DNA from: Candidatus Bathyarchaeota archaeon
GTDB lineage: Archaea > Thermoproteota > Bathyarchaeia > Bathyarchaeales > Bathyarchaeaceae
DNA length: 64,000 nucleotides
Direction: 5' to 3'
NCBI GenBank assembly: GCA_004376295.1
Contig: SOJZ01000028.1
Location: 1-64,000, forward strand
Each line of letters starts with the position of its first letter. Positions within the stretch are counted from its first letter, which is position 1. The translations under genes were made by a program, and so were the position numbers. This document shows, one piece after another, positions 9,403 through 16,828 of this stretch. The notes beneath the pieces were generated by a model. That model saw only the letters and a list, made by a program, of their open reading frames with translations, searched no databases and was not told the DNA's origin.

Positions 9403-10287
9403 ATGAGTGAGGCAGTTCTTCAAATTCTGCTTGTCCTTGCATATCTGGCAATTGGTTTGATTGCAATCACCTTCCCTATTTATGCAATCTCTGTAAACTA
9501 CCTGCCGCAGGAGAAAACTGAGAGTGAAAAGGAACGTAAGAAGCGAATTGAGAAACTAAGAAAGAATATTGCGAAGCTGACAGATGAGCTATCAGGGGAG
9601 AAGGAAGATGCTGAACGTGTTTCCAAAATAAGAGTACAAATTGAAAGATATAAAACTGAACTAGAAGGTACTGAACTGAGAGCTGATTATTTGACAGCGA
9701 AAGGTGCTGTTAGAAACCCCATTATCAAGCTAGTCTTGGCATTATTGACCGCAGGAATAGGAATACATTTTTGGACCGTCGATGAGCTGTCATTGGTGAT
9801 CACTTTCGGATTTGTTTCTGGTGGGCTTTCTGTCGCAGCCCTCCATAATTTGTACAAGACAGTTACGGCCGTTGAATACGCAGCGCTCAGACCAGCTCGA
9901 ACTGTTGATTTTATTGTGGAATTCTCGTTGCCCAAAGGCAAAGATAAAATAAAAGTCAACAAAGCATCTGAATTGAAAATGGTTTTCGGCACAAGTGAAG
10001 CTGACGTCGAAAACTTGACTATGATTGCAGAATTTCCTTCAGAATTAGAGATTCCAGTGGAGGAGGAGCCAACTGCAGGATCTACATTAGAATGTGTGAC
10101 GACATCACGTTTTCCAGAAAAAACTGTAATTCTATACGAAAGACCTTTCTTTCCTAGGAATATTAACACTACCCTGAACCAGGTTATTCTCCCAAAGAAA
10201 GTCGGGCAGCATACTATTGAATTTCGTATTTCGGGGAAAGGAATCCGTGAAATCATAGAAGAATTTGTTGTCACTGTCGTTAAATGA
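9403..10287 (+). CDS. Membrane protein with internal coiled coil and C-terminal beta domain
   Basis: About 294 aa from ATG 9403, chosen because GAGG lies 8 nt upstream (a TTG at 9313 would add 30 residues). Order: one N-terminal TM helix (EAVLQILLVLAYLAIGLIAI), a ~60-residue charged coiled coil rich in K/E, two further hydrophobic segments (about residues 105-165), and a soluble C-terminal ~125 residues that look like an immunoglobulin-like beta sandwich ending in a hydrophobic strand. No catalytic motif seen and no family recognised. Plausibly a membrane-anchored sensor or scaffold. Confidence 0.75.
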   Translation: MSEAVLQILLVLAYLAIGLIAITFPIYAISVNYLPQEKTESEKERKKRIEKLRKNIAKLTDELSGEKEDAERVSKIRVQIERYKTELEGTELRADYLTAKGAVRNPIIKLVLALLTAGIGIHFWTVDELSLVITFGFVSGGLSVAALHNLYKTVTAVEYAALRPARTVDFIVEFSLPKGKDKIKVNKASELKMVFGTSEADVENLTMIAEFPSELEIPVEEEPTAGSTLECVTTSRFPEKTVILYERPFFPRNINTTLNQVILPKKVGQHTIEFRISGKGIREIIEEFVVTVVK

Positions 10288-10395
10288 ATGGAAGCGTGCG
10301 CAGAGAGTGGAGATTCTTTAATCAGTTTTTTCATCACCTTTCAATCTTGTAGTATCTTGCGTGTTTAGACTGTTCATTGTGGGTGGGGGAAAGAG

Positions 10396-10478
10396 TTGCA
10401 AGGGGAAACTGCGCTTCGGGGGGTTTCCCCTCGGGGGCAAGTTGGGGCTACATGCTCATTCCCGAGTCTCTTTCGGGA
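10396..10478 (+). other. Strong hairpins upstream of the RelA/SpoT-domain gene (possible structured RNA)
   Basis: Two perfect stems are visible. AGGGGAAAC (10401-10409) pairs with GTTTCCCCT (10423-10431), extended by TTGC (10396-10399) with GCAA (10437-10440) around a G-rich loop. Further on, TCCCGA (10460-10465) pairs with TCGGGA (10473-10478). This G/C-rich block stands out from the surrounding AT-rich DNA. It lies upstream of the TATA-like TTTATATATATC near 10530, so it is probably not the leader of the next gene but a separate small RNA, or a 3' element of the preceding gene. No known RNA family was recognised. Confidence 0.4.
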
Positions 10479-10594
10479 GAAAAACTGAATCACCTAAATG
10501 ATGAAGAAGAGAGAATGCATGTGTTATACGTAGTTTATATATATCTGCAAATGGGATACTGGGCAAATGAGAAAGCTTGGCTGGGACTCAAGCC

Positions 10595-11677
10595 ATGAGT
10601 GTGAAGTTCTTTACGTCTAGACGTTTCAAGACTCGATTGTCGAAAAAGTACGAAGAATTAAAGGGCTTGTACAATAGACTTGTGGATGAAGTCATGTACA
10701 TCCTAAGAGACGCCATAGAAAAAGACAAGGTAAAGATCCATAGCTTAAATCCCAGAGAAACCAAAATCAAGACTTTCAAGAGCTTCTACGATAAAGTGGT
10801 CAGTAGACAAATTAGGAAGAGCCAGTTCGAGGCTATTGAAGACATTGCTGGAGTTCGTGTCATATGCCTCTATCGGTCAGATTTGGCGAAAATAGGTGGA
10901 ATTATCTCAAAGAGTTTCGAGCTCATCAAAGCTGAAACCTCGACAACTCGGACAGAAGCACCATTTGGATATTCAAGTGACCACTACGTCGTTAAACTTC
11001 CCAAGGAGTGCAAAGGACCAAGGTATGACAACATAAAGAAGCTGAAATGTGAGGTTCAGGTTCGCACAATACCGATGGATGCATGGGCTTCTGTGTCGCA
11101 CCATTTGGATTACAAGCAAGAAGTAGACATCCCGAGAGAGTTGCGAACCACCTTTAATGCACTTGCTGGTCTTTTCTATGTTGCTGATACTGTTTTCGAA
11201 TTCTTTAGAAAGGGAATCGAGGAGTCGCGAGCCAATCTTATGAAAGCCGTTCGCGAAGACGCTTTTGACGTTAATCAAGAAATAAACTTGGATAGCCTAC
11301 AAGCATACATGAGATGGAAATATCCAGAAAGAACTATCTCGGCGTCTTCTGAAGTTTCATTGTTGGTCAAAGAACTCGGGGCATTTGGTCATAGGAACTT
11401 GCGCCAACTAGATGACAAAATCAACACCGCGTCATCGGTGCTAACACAATTCGAGAAGGAGTTTTTTGAGGCGCTAACACAAGCTGAAAAGGAGTTTGTT
11501 GGTGGAGACTTGGGTCGATATACTGCAGTAGGTGCAATTAGACATTCTCTGGATCTTACTGACGATGACTACTTCAATAGCCGGCATCCTGGAAAACCCG
11601 TGGAAAAACTCGTGGATAGTCTTTGGCTGAAAACTGGCAAGTTGATAAAGAAGCATAGGTCGAAACTGCGTTCATAG
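10595..11677 (+). CDS. RelA/SpoT nucleotidyltransferase-domain protein
   Basis: A 360-aa protein whose first ~190 residues resemble the (p)ppGpp synthetase fold. Motifs include DIAGVRVICLYRSDL (metal-binding Asp region), GYSSDHYVVKLP and CEVQVRTIPMDAWASVSHHLDYK (the E-V-Q-[IV]-R-T signature). No HD hydrolase, TGS or ACT domain is present. The C-terminal ~170 residues are helical and unfamiliar. Start: ATG 10595 (TTG 10577 also in frame); TATA-like TTTATATATATC at about 10529-10541. Alarmone enzymes of this class are unusual in archaea and many stand-alone members act as toxins or make other pyrophosphorylated nucleotides, so synthetase activity should not be assumed. Confidence 0.82.
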   Translation: MSVKFFTSRRFKTRLSKKYEELKGLYNRLVDEVMYILRDAIEKDKVKIHSLNPRETKIKTFKSFYDKVVSRQIRKSQFEAIEDIAGVRVICLYRSDLAKIGGIISKSFELIKAETSTTRTEAPFGYSSDHYVVKLPKECKGPRYDNIKKLKCEVQVRTIPMDAWASVSHHLDYKQEVDIPRELRTTFNALAGLFYVADTVFEFFRKGIEESRANLMKAVREDAFDVNQEINLDSLQAYMRWKYPERTISASSEVSLLVKELGAFGHRNLRQLDDKINTASSVLTQFEKEFFEALTQAEKEFVGGDLGRYTAVGAIRHSLDLTDDDYFNSRHPGKPVEKLVDSLWLKTGKLIKKHRSKLRS

Positions 11678-11704
11678 TTTCCTCCCAGTTCCTAGCGTAA
11701 GCAT

Positions 11705-11781
11705 CAGAGGCTTTCCTCTGTCAGATTCTCCTGACGGTTTGGTCGTGGTGGGCTGGTGGGGGAGCAAGGCGAGAGCCTTGC
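11705..11781 (+). other. Three consecutive hairpins after the RelA/SpoT-domain gene
   Basis: CAGAGG-cttt-CCTCTG (11705-11720), GTCAG-attctc-CTGAC (11720-11735) and GCAAGGC-GAGA-GCCTTGC (11764-11781). The last is a perfect 7-bp stem closed by a GNRA-type tetraloop, which points to an RNA rather than DNA function. They lie between converging genes, within the 3' untranslated region or an independent small RNA. A TGCA repeat follows 11 nt later. Confidence 0.45.
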
Positions 11782-11791
11782 AGGTTCAGAG

Positions 11792-11805
11792 ATGCATGCA
11801 TGCAT
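11792..11805. repeat. TGCA-tetramer repeat, site 2 (14 nt)
   Basis: ATGCATGCATGCAT, palindromic, between the converging RelA/SpoT-domain gene and the small membrane gene at 11851-12162; it is the 3'-side partner of site 3. Confidence 0.85.
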
Positions 11806-11850
11806 TCGATGACAGATAAAGAGTAATGAACGTAAAGTTTGAAGAGTTCA

Positions 11851-12162
11851 CTACTCTTTTTTACTTTCAGCCTCTATGCCAAACAAATGCTTAGCCACCA
11901 CTACATGCGTATGACCAATTATGGCATTCAGACCAGCAACGATAGCCAGCAGAAACCAAGACATTGACTCCAAGCCAAGAGTGATATTCAAGGCATCACC
12001 AATGACTCCTAATATAGCGAATCCAAAGCAAGCATACTGAGAAATGCCACCAAACCGGTCACATGCACGAATTTCAGCCTTTACTTCTTCACGGTTCTTG
12101 AAAGGTTTATGATTCCATGTCGCGACCAATTCTTCTTTTATGATAGACATCTTCACCATCAC
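11851..12162 (-). CDS. Small two-TM membrane protein
   Basis: 103 aa: an N-terminal amphipathic, charged ~40 residues, then two hydrophobic helices (about 42-62 and 68-90) separated by a short loop, and a basic/acidic tail ending in SKKE. No motif recognised. The gene is isolated, with TGCA repeats on both sides (11792 and 12224), and is transcribed toward the RelA/SpoT-domain gene. Two closely spaced ATG codons (12162, 12159) and another at 12150 leave the exact start open. Confidence 0.65.
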   Translation of the reverse strand: MMVKMSIIKEELVATWNHKPFKNREEVKAEIRACDRFGGISQYACFGFAILGVIGDALNITLGLESMSWFLLAIVAGLNAIIGHTHVVVAKHLFGIEAESKKE

Positions 12163-12223
12163 TTCCTTTTTCTTTCTTACAACAGCATAATTTCAAGGTG
12201 TATTAAAGATTTTAGAAAGAACG

Positions 12224-12236
12224 TGCATGCATGCAT
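12224..12236. repeat. TGCA-tetramer repeat, site 3 (13 nt)
   Basis: TGCATGCATGCAT, 62 nt upstream of the small membrane gene and 45 nt beyond the stop of acr3. Confidence 0.85.
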
Positions 12237-12280
12237 CAACTTTGCCACTCAATTATAGCCCTCACGAGTTTTTACTCTTC

Positions 12281-13327
12281 CTATGCCTTAACTTTCCTAT
12301 GGCTGCGTGGAAATAGATGACGTGTTCTTAGACCAAATCTTACGAGAGACAGCATTAGTGGAACTTCTATCAGAGGTCCTATGACTGTGGCTAATGCTGC
12401 ACCCGAGCCGATGCCGAAAAGGGTTGTTGCGACGGCAATAGCAACCTCGAAGTGACTGCTAGAGCCAATGAGTGTATTACATATCGACGATTCATAGCTC
12501 CAATTGGCAAGCCATGAGACTGCATAGGTCAACGAAACCATTATTGCATAACCAAGCAGCAAGGGAACAGCAATCAAAGCCACGGTCAAAGGTTGATTAA
12601 TAATAATCTCTCCTTGAAACGAGAACATAACTATCAATGTAGTTAACAAGGCAACAATCGATATCTTTCCCCAAACAGGCACATAGTTTTCGTCAAACCA
12701 TTTTTGACCCTTGCGATTGATGACTGCCCAACGAGAAATCGATGCACTTATGACCGGGACTACTATGAAGAACAGGACGCTGAGGGCAATCAGATCCCAT
12801 GGCACTGGAATCGAGCTCACACGCAGATAGAAAGCTGCTAAGGGAGCATATAGGAATACCATCAAAAGGGCATTGACCGCTGTGTTTACGAGTCCTTGCC
12901 CCAAATCTCCACGAGCAAGCATAATCCACCACATGACCATCGCCGTACATGGTGATATTCCAAGCAGGATGATGCCCGCAATGAATTCGGGGTTTCCTGG
13001 TAAAAGAGTGTTTGCCAAAAACGTCGCTAGTGGTGGGTTGATGACCCAATTTGCGATTATGGTAAGAAGTAATGGTTTCGGATTCCTTGTGGCTTTAACG
13101 ATGTCTCCAAACCTTATTTTAACAACTGTGGGATACATCATGAAGAAAAGGCAAACGCCTATTGGGATGGATAGCTGACCAAACTTCATCGAGTCTAGGT
13201 ACTGTCCGAAAACTGGAAGAAAACGCCCTAACAGCAGTCCCAAGATTATACATATTGCAATCCATAATGTTAGGTACTTCTCGAAGACTCCTAGTTTTGT
13301 TTCCTTATCTTCGGTCATGTTTGTCAT
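12281..13327 (-). CDS. acr3: ACR3-family arsenite efflux permease
   Basis: A ~348-aa, ten-helix transporter that expels As(III) (possibly Sb(III)) across the cytoplasmic membrane. The family signature GISPCTAMVMWW contains the essential Cys in TM4, and the second conserved helix ICNTLIGSSSHFEVAIAVA is present near residue 280. I prefer the ATG at 13327: the TATA-like TTTAAATC at about 13367-13373 would start transcription near 13343, downstream of the ATG at 13354. It lies downstream of arsR on the same strand with its own inverted repeat in front, so it can respond to arsenic independently. Confidence 0.94.
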   Translation of the reverse strand: MTNMTEDKETKLGVFEKYLTLWIAICIILGLLLGRFLPVFGQYLDSMKFGQLSIPIGVCLFFMMYPTVVKIRFGDIVKATRNPKPLLLTIIANWVINPPLATFLANTLLPGNPEFIAGIILLGISPCTAMVMWWIMLARGDLGQGLVNTAVNALLMVFLYAPLAAFYLRVSSIPVPWDLIALSVLFFIVVPVISASISRWAVINRKGQKWFDENYVPVWGKISIVALLTTLIVMFSFQGEIIINQPLTVALIAVPLLLGYAIMVSLTYAVSWLANWSYESSICNTLIGSSSHFEVAIAVATTLFGIGSGAALATVIGPLIEVPLMLSLVRFGLRTRHLFPRSHRKVKA

Positions 13328-13361
13328 CTCGTTGAATCGACAAGTGCAGCACATTGGATTA

Positions 13362-13391
13362 AAAGATTTAAATCTATCAATTTAAATCTTT
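13362..13391 (-). promoter_or_regulatory. Inverted repeat in the acr3 promoter, probable ArsR operator
   Basis: AAAGATTTAAA (13362-13372) and TTTAAATCTTT (13381-13391) form a perfect 11-bp dyad with an 8-nt centre. It includes the likely TATA box of acr3. A related but imperfect dyad, AGATTTAAAT/ATTTTTATCT, lies at 13883-13902 in front of arsR. Position and symmetry fit an ArsR/SmtB repressor site; binding is inferred. Confidence 0.7.
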
Positions 13392-13426
13392 CTTTTGCAG
13401 TATGGTCTTCACAATATATCTGTGGT

Positions 13427-13825
13427 TTAGCTAGGGAATTCGAGGAACGCAAAAAGATTTCTGGTTAGTACTGGTTTTGCAAGGTTATAGAAGACCCACT
13501 TTCCTTCCTTTCTATCCTTCACAAGCCCGACGTTTTGCAGGATATTTAAGTGATGAGACGCAGTTGGTTGAGTCAAATCGAGGGCAACTGTAACCTCGCA
13601 GACGCACATCTCTCTAACGCTGAGAAGCTTTAGCATCTTTAGCCTCGTCCCATTGGCAAGAGCTTTCAGTAAACGACTTTTTCTACGAAGAAGATCGGGG
13701 TCTGCCAACTGATTGGCAAGCTTTCTTAGTCTCTTCGCATAATCTTCTAGGTCTTCCGATGGACGAAGGCCTGAGCAGAGCAATCTTTCAAGCCTTTTGC
13801 TGGATTTTTCGACTCGGTTTATCAT
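13427..13825 (-). CDS. arsR: ArsR/SmtB-family arsenic-responsive repressor
   Basis: 132 aa. A ~45-residue N-terminal helical extension precedes a winged helix (residues ~48-125) with DLTQPTASHHLNILQNVGLV as recognition region and WVFYNLA in the wing. The metalloid sensor motif EMCVCEV (Cys74, Cys76) in the alpha-3 helix matches the classical ELCVCDL As(III) site. It is divergent from the thiol/redox operon at 13990 and upstream of acr3, so one repressor can control both directions. The extension is longer than in most ArsR proteins. Confidence 0.93.
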   Translation of the reverse strand: MINRVEKSSKRLERLLCSGLRPSEDLEDYAKRLRKLANQLADPDLLRRKSRLLKALANGTRLKMLKLLSVREMCVCEVTVALDLTQPTASHHLNILQNVGLVKDRKEGKWVFYNLAKPVLTRNLFAFLEFPS

Positions 13826-13989
13826 TTATACCACCTTTAGACACACAGTGTAAGGTTTTCCAATGAAATAAACTTTGAAAACAGATTTAAATATTTTTAT
13901 CTATGGTGGAAAGCTTTATTTCAATACTTTTAAATATGTCGATTTATAAACATCCTAGCAAGCCGCATGAGATTAAGAGGCTGAAATAA
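13826..13989. promoter_or_regulatory. Divergent promoter region between arsR and the redox operon
   Basis: This 164-bp AT-rich spacer carries TATA-like TTTAAATAT near 13885-13893 and TTTTAAATATG near 13929-13939. It also has the imperfect dyad AGATTTAAATATTTTTATCT (13883-13902), resembling the acr3 operator half-sites. GAGG at about 13977 gives the downstream zinc-ribbon gene a ribosome-binding site. Confidence 0.6.
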
Positions 13990-14184
13990 ATGGTTAAGGA
14001 TGACGCTACGAAAAAATCATGTGTGTGTACTCAGAGGCTCACGGATATGCTTCGTGCTGCTCAGCCGGTCAAAAAACCTTCTTTGATGAAAGTAACTTGT
14101 GCCCATTGCGGGAAGGTGTTCCGGACAGACTCCGAAAGGGAATACTGCTTCGACTGTGAAGAGAAAATGAGGAGACAGAGATAG
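13990..14184 (+). CDS. Small zinc-ribbon protein
   Basis: 64 aa, first gene of the plus-strand operon. Cys pairs CxC at residues ~11-13, CAHC near 37-40 and CFDC near 54-57 suggest one zinc ribbon plus an extra N-terminal thiol pair; the C terminus is basic (EEKMRRQR). No enzyme motif. It is 12 bp ahead of the HdrA-like gene. Could be a metal-sensing accessory or small DNA/RNA-binding protein; not recognised as a named family. Confidence 0.75.
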   Translation: MVKDDATKKSCVCTQRLTDMLRAAQPVKKPSLMKVTCAHCGKVFRTDSEREYCFDCEEKMRRQR

Positions 14185-14196
14185 GAGGGACACCTT

Positions 14197-14568
14197 ATGG
14201 AGAGCAAGAAAATAGGCTTTATATTTTGCGTTTGCACTGGGAAATGTGCTGGCTTCGCTCAGCTGGACATCTGGGATTTCATTAACATCATCAGAACCGA
14301 GTACCCTGTGGAGTACGGCTTCATCCATCCTATGCTGTGTGATGAGGATGGCGAACGATTTTTGGAAGATTTCCTCAAGAAGGAAAGCAGGTATATTGTG
14401 GCCGGGTGTGCTCCTATAATGCAGAAGAAACTCTTCAGGGACGCCTTCAAGAAGGCAGGTTTAGACATCAACAAGGATTTGATCCCTCTAGATGTGAGAA
14501 ACATGAAACTAGAGGACGCGTTGAGCATTGTAAAGGATGCTCTGAAGGAGGCAGGTAAAGATGTCTGA
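14197..14568 (+). CDS. HdrA N-terminal-domain-like iron-sulfur protein
   Basis: 123 aa resembling only the N-terminal domain of heterodisulfide reductase subunit A. Cys11, Cys13 and Cys17 (FCVCTGKC), Cys48 (MLCDEDG) and Cys71 (VAGCAP) match the Cys set of that domain, and the alternating alpha/beta pattern (IVAGCAPIMQKKLFRDAFKKAG) fits. The FAD domain and ferredoxin inserts of full HdrA are missing. It overlaps the following dicluster ferredoxin by 8 nt, so the two probably form an electron-transfer pair. Location in an ars-linked operon suggests thiol/disulfide or metalloid redox chemistry; this is inference. Confidence 0.75.
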   Translation: MESKKIGFIFCVCTGKCAGFAQLDIWDFINIIRTEYPVEYGFIHPMLCDEDGERFLEDFLKKESRYIVAGCAPIMQKKLFRDAFKKAGLDINKDLIPLDVRNMKLEDALSIVKDALKEAGKDV

Positions 14569-14845
14569 GGAAACATACATGGGTGTACCGCGCAACGAAA
14601 TATCTTGGACTCCAAGAATAGACTATCAAAAATGTGATCTTTGCGACGGTGACCCTCAATGCCTTAAGTTTTGTCCCCATCAGGTATATGCTGTAGCTGG
14701 GCAACCAAGAAAATTGATTATAGAGAATCCAAATAACTGTGTGGTTTTCTGTCGTTCTTGCAGAAGAGTATGTGCTCCAGACGCTCTAAGTTTTCCAGAA
14801 AAGAAGAAGGTGCTAGCTTCAATTAAGAAGCTTAGAGGTTATTGA
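14561..14845 (+). CDS. Dicluster ferredoxin-like protein
   Basis: 94 aa with two Cys clusters: C25-x2-C28-x5-C34-x3-CP39 and C60-x3-C64-x2-C67-x3-C71. The spacings depart slightly from the canonical CxxCxxCxxxCP, having an insertion after the second Cys and CxxxC in the second set. Two [4Fe-4S] clusters are likely. Start ATG 14561 lies inside the end of the HdrA-like gene, with GGAGGCAG upstream. Probably the electron carrier between a cytoplasmic donor and the HdrA-like protein. Confidence 0.8.
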   Translation: MSEETYMGVPRNEISWTPRIDYQKCDLCDGDPQCLKFCPHQVYAVAGQPRKLIIENPNNCVVFCRSCRRVCAPDALSFPEKKKVLASIKKLRGY

Positions 14846-14857
14846 AACGGTGATTCT

Positions 14858-15265
14858 ATGTCAAAAAAAGGAAGGATATTTGTAATTCCTTGCAGCGGAA
14901 TCGGAAAAGCCTTGGGAACAGTAAGCAGGACTGCCATGTATGAAGTTATAGAGAAAATGCGACCAGAAGAGACTGCTACGGTTTGCCTTCCATTGTTGAC
15001 AATTGGTGACGAAGCAATCTTAAAACTTGTAAGAAACAACCTTTGCATATCAATTGATGGCTGTCCTTCTCAATGTGCACGCAGGAACATTGAAGCTTCC
15101 AGAGGCAAGCTAGCAGCTAACTTCATGGTAACTGACATTCTAAGAGAAAACAAGAAATTGAAGCCAGAAGCCGTCACCAAGCTAGGTCCAAAAGGCCTAG
15201 AACTTTCAAGTATACTGGCTCAAAAAATCGCAAGAAAAATTGACGAAATAAACAGTAGGGAATAA
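14858..15265 (+). CDS. DGC-domain putative zinc-binding protein 1
   Basis: 135 aa of the DGC family (named for its Asp-Gly-Cys motif). Features: PCSGIGKALGTVSR (Cys12), TVCLPLL (Cys43), Cys63 and SIDGCPSQC (Cys69, Cys73), followed by a C-terminal helix pair. These Cys are proposed to bind a metal. The first of three tandem paralogues, 2 bp before the next. Such proteins are often found near arsenic-resistance or thioredoxin genes in anaerobes, but the molecular function is unknown to me. Confidence 0.8.
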   Translation: MSKKGRIFVIPCSGIGKALGTVSRTAMYEVIEKMRPEETATVCLPLLTIGDEAILKLVRNNLCISIDGCPSQCARRNIEASRGKLAANFMVTDILRENKKLKPEAVTKLGPKGLELSSILAQKIARKIDEINSRE

Positions 15266-15266
15266 A

Positions 15267-15689
15267 ATGGCTATAGTAAAAAACAAAGTTGGAGTCGTCT
15301 CATGCAGCGGCGAAGACCTACCTGAAGGCACAATCTCCCGCCTTGCCACTCGCATTGTACTGGAAAAACTAAGGGCAAGCGACACAGTAACAATATGCCT
15401 TCCCCTGTTTCTCGCAGGAAGTGAAAATGAAAGAGCCTTCGCAAGAGTGTTTCCAACAATTGCCGTCGATGGGTGCAACAAAAAATGTGCAGAAATTGGA
15501 ACCCGAAAATATAGTGGCAAGCCAGTTGCAACAATTGTCGTCTCCGAAATCATGAAAGAACACCCTCACTTAAAAGCGAAATCCAGAGACAAGCTTGGCA
15601 ATGACGAAAAAGAACTTATCAATATAGTAGCTGAAAAAATCGCGGAGAAAGTTGATGAAGTTCTAAGAAAAAACAGAAAAAAGGTGTAA
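15267..15689 (+). CDS. DGC-domain putative zinc-binding protein 2
   Basis: 140 aa; second paralogue. VSCSGEDLPEGTISR (Cys13) replaces the CSGIGKALG form, so this copy has lost the Gly/Lys loop seen in copies 1 and 3. ICLPLF (Cys44) and VDGCNKKC (Cys70, Cys74) are retained. The C-terminal half ends in a long basic helix (RKNRKKV). It is probably translationally coupled to copy 1. Divergence among the three suggests distinct subunits of one complex rather than gene dosage. Confidence 0.8.
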   Translation: MAIVKNKVGVVSCSGEDLPEGTISRLATRIVLEKLRASDTVTICLPLFLAGSENERAFARVFPTIAVDGCNKKCAEIGTRKYSGKPVATIVVSEIMKEHPHLKAKSRDKLGNDEKELINIVAEKIAEKVDEVLRKNRKKV

Positions 15690-15693
15690 ACAT

Positions 15694-16095
15694 TTGAGTG
15701 AAGAAGAAAAGGTTGCAATAGTTGCTTGTGCAGGAATCGACAAAGCACTAGGTTCTGTAACTCGTGCATGCGCATTCAAGATCATGGAGAAATCGGAGCC
15801 GGAAGATTCTGTTCTAGTGTCCATCCCCCCTCTGGTTATTGATGCAACCCCCCATTCTGAATGGATAAAGAAATACCCTGCCATTACGATTGATGGATGC
15901 GCTGAACGTTGTGCCACAAAAATCGCCGTAAAAAAGGGGGGCAGAATAAGAGGAAGAGTGTTCATTCCACAAAGCATCCAAAAACATGGGTTGAAACCGA
16001 AGTCGTCTGCAGAGATTGGTCCTGAAGGAGAAAAACTTGCTGAAAAGATCGCTGAAGAAACAGTTCTACTAATCAACAAAATCTTGGGGAAGTGA
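15694..16095 (+). CDS. DGC-domain putative zinc-binding protein 3
   Basis: 133 aa; third paralogue, starting at TTG 15694 with GGTG upstream. ACAGIDKALGSVTR (Cys12) and TIDGCAERC (Cys69, Cys73) are present, and Cys26 is extra. The middle Cys of copies 1 and 2 is replaced by Ser (VSIPPL). If the four Cys form one metal site, this copy should bind differently or share a site with a partner. It is 4 bp before the lipoyl-protein gene. Confidence 0.8.
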   Translation: MSEEEKVAIVACAGIDKALGSVTRACAFKIMEKSEPEDSVLVSIPPLVIDATPHSEWIKKYPAITIDGCAERCATKIAVKKGGRIRGRVFIPQSIQKHGLKPKSSAEIGPEGEKLAEKIAEETVLLINKILGK

Positions 16096-16099
16096 GTGT

Positions 16100-16567
16100 T
16101 TGAAACATGAAGAAAATTTCCAGCTTAAAGTCTTAAAGTGGACTTTCCAAGTCCCAAAAGGCTTGTTTTATAACGAGAATGATTGTTGGGTGAAAATAGA
16201 GGGGCACAAAGCACGAGTCGGAATTACCGATTTCCTCCAAAGCATGGCCACAGACATTCTATTTGTTGAGTTCAAGGATGTTGGAACAGAGATTGAACAA
16301 TTGGATGAAGTGGCTTCTTTTGAATCGGTAAAGACTGTACTTGATTTGATATCGCCTGTGAGTGGCATCATAGTTGAAGTTAATGAGAAGTTATCGGAAA
16401 GACCTGAGCTTGTAAACCAGGACCCGTATGGAGAAGGGTGGTTCACTGTTTTGAAACTTAAGGACTTTGAAAGCGATCGAGAAAACCTTCTAGATGCTCA
16501 AAAGTACTTCGAAGTATTGAAAAGAAAGGTTGAATTGGAAAAAGAGAAACTAGGAAAACAGGGGTAA
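16100..16567 (+). CDS. Glycine-cleavage H-like lipoyl carrier protein
   Basis: 155 aa with the H-protein fold: Gly-Ile-Thr-Asp strand (RVGITDFLQ), FVEFKDVGTEI, the lipoylation motif ASFESVKTV (Lys78), ISPVSGIIVEVNEKL and DPYGEGWFTVLKL. It ends in a ~30-residue charged helix. TTG start at 16100. No glycine-cleavage P or T genes are nearby; instead it lies with HdrA-like, ferredoxin and DGC genes. That context recalls the lipoate-binding protein of the sulfur-oxidising sHdr system, where lipoate carries sulfur intermediates. A role in arsenic- or sulfur-linked thiol chemistry is inference. Confidence 0.85.
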   Translation: MKHEENFQLKVLKWTFQVPKGLFYNENDCWVKIEGHKARVGITDFLQSMATDILFVEFKDVGTEIEQLDEVASFESVKTVLDLISPVSGIIVEVNEKLSERPELVNQDPYGEGWFTVLKLKDFESDRENLLDAQKYFEVLKRKVELEKEKLGKQG

Positions 16568-16571
16568 TTGA

Positions 16572-16818
16572 ATGAAAAGAGCGCGTTTTGAAAGGATACG
16601 TAAGAAATACCGAAATACCAAGCGTGAAGAGACCAACGTCGACATTTTATCCCTGAAATTGGAGATCGAGTCCTGTAAGGAACTTTCAAGCTACAGGTGA
16701 AAACAATGAGGATTTGATAGCCGAAGCACAAGACATGTTGGTTGATTTGATAAAGATCATTGATGAGGGTCATTGTCATCCATTCAGACCCAAAGAAACT
16801 TTAACTGCAGCATGGTGA
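16572..16818 (+). pseudogene. Small gene split by a frameshift (or sequencing error)
   Basis: An ATG at 16572 opens 42 codons (KRARFERIRKKYRNTKREE, then TNVDILSLKLEIESCKE) before TGA 16698-16700. From about 16681 the neighbouring frame continues with a coherent acidic segment (NFQATGENNEDL, then IAEAQDMLVDLIKIIDEGHC) to TGA 16816-16818. Joined, they would make a ~80-aa protein with no TM, filling the gap between the lipoyl gene and the thioredoxin gene. Either a decayed gene, a base-calling error, or recoding. Family unknown. Confidence 0.55.
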
Positions 16819-16828
16819 GGGCGAAGAA

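Noticed and set aside
9687-10337. Minus-strand frame of 216 codons
   Set aside because: Antisense to the coiled-coil membrane protein, whose composition and start signal are better.
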